A stretch of DNA of 6,868 nucleotides. Source: Clostridiales bacterium. GTDB taxonomy: Bacteria; Bacillota; Clostridia; Lachnospirales; Lachnospiraceae. The notes below the pieces were generated by a model. The model searched no databases and was not told the DNA's origin. It saw only the letters and a program-made list of their open reading frames with translations. Positions 4,993 through 6,868 of the stretch are shown here, one piece after another; within the stretch, counting starts at the first letter, position 1; every line of letters begins with the position of its first letter. Location of the stretch: the NCBI GenBank assembly GCA_029267975.1, contig JAJUHH010000160.1:1-6868 (forward strand), in the 5' to 3' direction. Made by a program: the position numbers and the translations under genes.

Positions 4993-5619
4993 ATGAAAAT
5001 ATTTTTTAAAGCAGTATTCGCCGGTATCGCCATTAGTACCGGAGGAATCATCTATCTCACTCTGGAGAATCATATTGTCGGCTCTTTTTTATTCGCCATC
5101 GGCTTATTCACGATTTATACCTTTGGTTTTAACCTCTATACAGGTAAGGTATGCTACATCCTTAATGAAAAGCCAAGATATTTACTGACTGTACTTGTGG
5201 TTTACCTGGGTAACTTTGCAGGTACGGCTGGATGTGGATATTTATTTCGACAGACAAAGCTATCAAGGTTAGTCGGACATACCTCCGAACTGGTGGATGG
5301 AAAGCTGTCGGACACCCTGTTTTCCACCTTTATCATGGCAACCATGTGCGGTATGATGATGTGCATCGCCGTCATCGGTTTCCAAACCATCAAAGACAGT
5401 GTGGGAAAGCATCTGGCCCTCATATTACCCATTATGGTATTTATCCTGTCCGGCTTTGAGCATAGTATTGCTGATATGTTTTACTTCTCCATGGCTGATG
5501 CCTGGAGCAGCAAGGCCTTTCTTTACATAATCATTATCTCCTTAGGAAATCTAGTGGGCGGAAATTTAATCCCTCTGGCTTTGAAATATCTGGATGATCC
5601 TAAAAATGTGAGTCATTAG
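4993..5619 (+). CDS. Formate/nitrite transporter (FNT) family channel, short form
   Basis: This inner-membrane pentameric channel family carries small monovalent anions such as formate, nitrite or hydrosulfide. The 208-residue protein has six hydrophobic segments (about 5-23, 28-48, 63-85, 109-131, 140-159, 174-198). Family marks are the FAGIAISTGG start of helix 1, FNLYTGK at 46-52 (compare LFTG-type motifs), YLGNFAGT at 71-78, SGFEHSIADMF at 153-163 with the pore His157, and GNLVGGN at 185-191. It is shorter than the usual 250-290 residues because the N-terminal and C-terminal tails are almost absent. All six helices are present, so it is not obviously truncated. The start is ATG at 4993 with GAAGGAAG (4976-4983) upstream. 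An in-frame ATG-TAA immediately precedes it. The substrate cannot be read from sequence. In a fermenting clostridium formate is a reasonable guess. Confidence 0.87.
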   Translation: MKIFFKAVFAGIAISTGGIIYLTLENHIVGSFLFAIGLFTIYTFGFNLYTGKVCYILNEKPRYLLTVLVVYLGNFAGTAGCGYLFRQTKLSRLVGHTSELVDGKLSDTLFSTFIMATMCGMMMCIAVIGFQTIKDSVGKHLALILPIMVFILSGFEHSIADMFYFSMADAWSSKAFLYIIIISLGNLVGGNLIPLALKYLDDPKNVSH

Positions 5620-5646
5620 TTTATCTGCAAGCTCCCAAAGGAAGCG

Positions 5647-5712
5647 AAAAACAAGGACAGATATGTGCAGACTTTGAATAATTCCTGCACTTATCTGTCC
5701 TTACCTGTTTTC
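5647..5712. terminator. Long bidirectional terminator between convergent genes
   Basis: An 18-bp stem with one mismatch joins 5653-5670 and 5685-5702 around a 14-base loop. A further AAAACA/TGTTTT pairing (5647-5652 with 5706-5711) adds to it across a short bulge. On the minus strand the stem is followed by TTGTTTTTC, a good U-tract for the dehydrogenase transcript. On the plus strand the T-rich tail is poorer but adequate. It lies 33 bases past the channel stop codon and 31 bases past the dehydrogenase stop codon. Confidence 0.8.
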
Positions 5713-5733
5713 TTCTATGAAAGAACCTTCTGC

Positions 5734-6687
5734 CTATAATAAATGCAGCTGCTTTGTATAGCTCTGAATTATGGCTGCTGACTCCTTTAGCCTTACACTC
5801 TCCTGTTCCGTCAGTCTGAACTCACCGATCTCCTTGACTCCTTCAATATTTAATATCGCTGGAACTCCGCAGAATACATCACTCAAGCCGTACTCGCCTT
5901 CCAGATAGGTGGATACGACGATCATCTTATTCTCATTTCTTAAGATGGCAGCAATAATGGCTGTGGCTGCACTGGCGATGCCGTATTGTGTGCTGTTCTT
6001 TCTGGTCAATACCTCCTGTCCAGCCAATCTGGTCTGTTCCACAAGATTATCCAGATTCACATTGGCAAAGCGTTCCTTATTATCCTCCAGGATATCACAG
6101 AAGCTTTTTCCCCCTGCTCTCACATGGGACCAGGGAACCATCAGGGAATCCCCATGCTCTCCCATGGCATAGGCTTGTACACTTTTGGGATCTATCTTCA
6201 TCACATCCCCGATAATCTGCTTTAATCTTGCCGTTTCTAATGCCGTACCCGTCCCGATGACCTGATTCTTAGGAAGTCCGGATATCTTATGGACATAATA
6301 GCTCATGATATCCACCGGATTGGAAATCACAACAAAGCAGCCGTCAAAGCCATGAGCCATAACCTGCTCCGTAACATTACGGATTATGACAGCGGTATCC
6401 TTCATCATATTTAAACGGTTGGTCTCCCCATTTCTTGGGGCAGCGGCAGTGATCACAACCACGTCTGCGTCTCTGCATTCCTCATAAGTTCCTGCCTTAA
6501 CAGAAACATTCCGCTCCAGATACTCGATACTATGCTTCAGATCTAATACCTCACCCAGAGCCTTTTCATAATTCACATCAATGATTACCACTTCCGAGCA
6601 TATACCCCGGACAATGAGGCAATAAGCTGTGGTTGACCCGACTACTCCGGCCCCAACAATCACAACCTTACTATTATGCAGCTTCAT
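5734..6687 (-). CDS. L-lactate dehydrogenase family NAD-dependent 2-hydroxyacid dehydrogenase
   Basis: This cytoplasmic enzyme of the LDH/MDH superfamily would reduce pyruvate or a related 2-oxoacid with NADH, recycling NAD in fermentation. The 317-residue length is normal. The Rossmann motif GAGVVG is at 12-17, with Asp37 ending the second strand as in NAD-specific members. The catalytic set is complete: Arg91 in the mobile loop, Asn123 and Asp126 in SNPVD, Arg154 in ETAR (binds the substrate carboxylate) and His178 in GEHGD. Thr233 in NSTQYG and the C-terminal half (NEN, VVSTYLEGEYG, DVFCGVPAILN) are LDH-like, not MDH-like. The mobile loop is odd: it reads APRNGETNR at 83-91 instead of NQKPGETR, so substrate preference is uncertain and I withhold the symbol ldh. 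The start is ATG 6687-6685 with AGAGGA (6700-6695) seven bases upstream. It is convergent with the FNT gene. Confidence 0.88.
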   Translation of the reverse strand: MKLHNSKVVIVGAGVVGSTTAYCLIVRGICSEVVIIDVNYEKALGEVLDLKHSIEYLERNVSVKAGTYEECRDADVVVITAAAPRNGETNRLNMMKDTAVIIRNVTEQVMAHGFDGCFVVISNPVDIMSYYVHKISGLPKNQVIGTGTALETARLKQIIGDVMKIDPKSVQAYAMGEHGDSLMVPWSHVRAGGKSFCDILEDNKERFANVNLDNLVEQTRLAGQEVLTRKNSTQYGIASAATAIIAAILRNENKMIVVSTYLEGEYGLSDVFCGVPAILNIEGVKEIGEFRLTEQESVRLKESAAIIQSYTKQLHLL

Positions 6688-6751
6688 TCTGTCATCCTCT
6701 CATCGATAGCATATTGAATCTTACAAAAATACTTATACTACAATTCAGCTT

Positions 6752-6760
6752 ATTATATCA
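6752..6760 (-). promoter_or_regulatory. Extended -10 promoter candidate for the dehydrogenase gene
   Basis: On the minus strand TGATATAAT (6760-6752) has a perfect TATAAT with the upstream TG of extended -10 promoters. No -35 box is recognisable at 16-18 bases. Transcription would start near 6745, with a leader of about 58 bases. I saw no TTGTTAA-N4-TTAACAA type Rex site nearby. Confidence 0.4.
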
Positions 6761-6797
6761 TGCAGATCAGCTTATGGGTAGTATTTACGCAATCATG

Positions 6798-6868
6798 ACC
6801 ACCGGCTTAGCCGGTGGTTTGTTCTGCCCCTATAAGGGGCTTATACCTGCAAGCGCCCGGAAGGCGCC
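6798..6868. mobile_element. Cluster of GC-rich hairpins, possible IS200/IS605-type element end, cut by window edge
   Basis: Three short perfect hairpins follow one another. ACCACCGGC/GCCGGTGGT has a TTA loop (6798-6818), GCCCCT/AGGGGC has an ATA loop (6826-6840), and GCGCC/GGCGC has a CGGAA loop (6853-6867). The base composition changes sharply from the AT-rich DNA to the left. Subterminal hairpins of this sort mark the ends of IS200/IS605-family elements and their guide-like RNAs, and this sequence resembles such ends as I remember them from clostridia. No transposase or tnpB is visible in the window, so the call is tentative. A REP-like repeat or a structured RNA is an alternative. Confidence 0.4.

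Noticed and set aside
5909..6225. Overlapping plus-strand open frames inside the dehydrogenase gene
   Set aside because: All are antisense to the conserved catalytic core and show no recognisable domains.

Overview
The window looks like chromosomal DNA of a low-GC, anaerobic, fermentative Firmicute, most probably a clostridium of the Lachnospiraceae type. This rests on AT-rich intergenic DNA, strong AGGAGG-type ribosome binding sites, frequent GTG and TTG starts (four of the seven genes whose starts are visible), an NAD-dependent lactate dehydrogenase-type enzyme, a formate/nitrite-family channel, and a secreted GH18 chitinase with BIG2 Ig-like repeats and a Pro/Thr linker. The genus is inference.

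Layout, left to right. At 1-29 a minus-strand gene starts and runs off the window. It has its own promoter, and a perfect Crp/Fnr-type palindrome lies upstream at 173-188. Next come two minus-strand genes: a 3-methyladenine DNA glycosylase (235-846, with a terminator at 190-225) and a CDP-alcohol phosphatidyltransferase (1007-1564). Next is a minus-strand pair, a TetR-type repressor (TTG start at 2492) followed by a 74-residue Cys-rich thioredoxin/ferredoxin-like protein (1666-1890). Two matching 27-bp operator-like dyads, TGAATGAATA-N7-TATTCATTCA, bracket this pair. One covers the predicted tetR start site, and the other lies upstream of the phosphatidyltransferase gene. I read this as a small autoregulated regulon containing a transcription factor, a possible Fe-S or redox protein and a phospholipid head-group enzyme.

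A 372-bp non-coding stretch follows (2493-2864), with back-to-back promoters whose -35 boxes overlap. It leads to the plus-strand secreted chitinase (TTG start 2865, stop 4802). Downstream are an extended -10 promoter with a strong intrinsic hairpin almost at its start site, and then a compact formate/nitrite-family channel (4993-5619). A long hairpin separates this gene from the convergent minus-strand lactate dehydrogenase-like gene (5734-6687).

The right edge (about 6798-6868) holds three successive short GC-rich hairpins that continue out of the window. They resemble the end of an IS200/IS605-type element, but no transposase is visible.

Most genes are ordinary members of known families. 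The parts most worth checking are the two-operator TetR regulon, the Crp/Fnr-type site, the atypical substrate loop of the dehydrogenase, the promoter-hairpin arrangement before the channel gene, and the hairpin cluster at the right edge.
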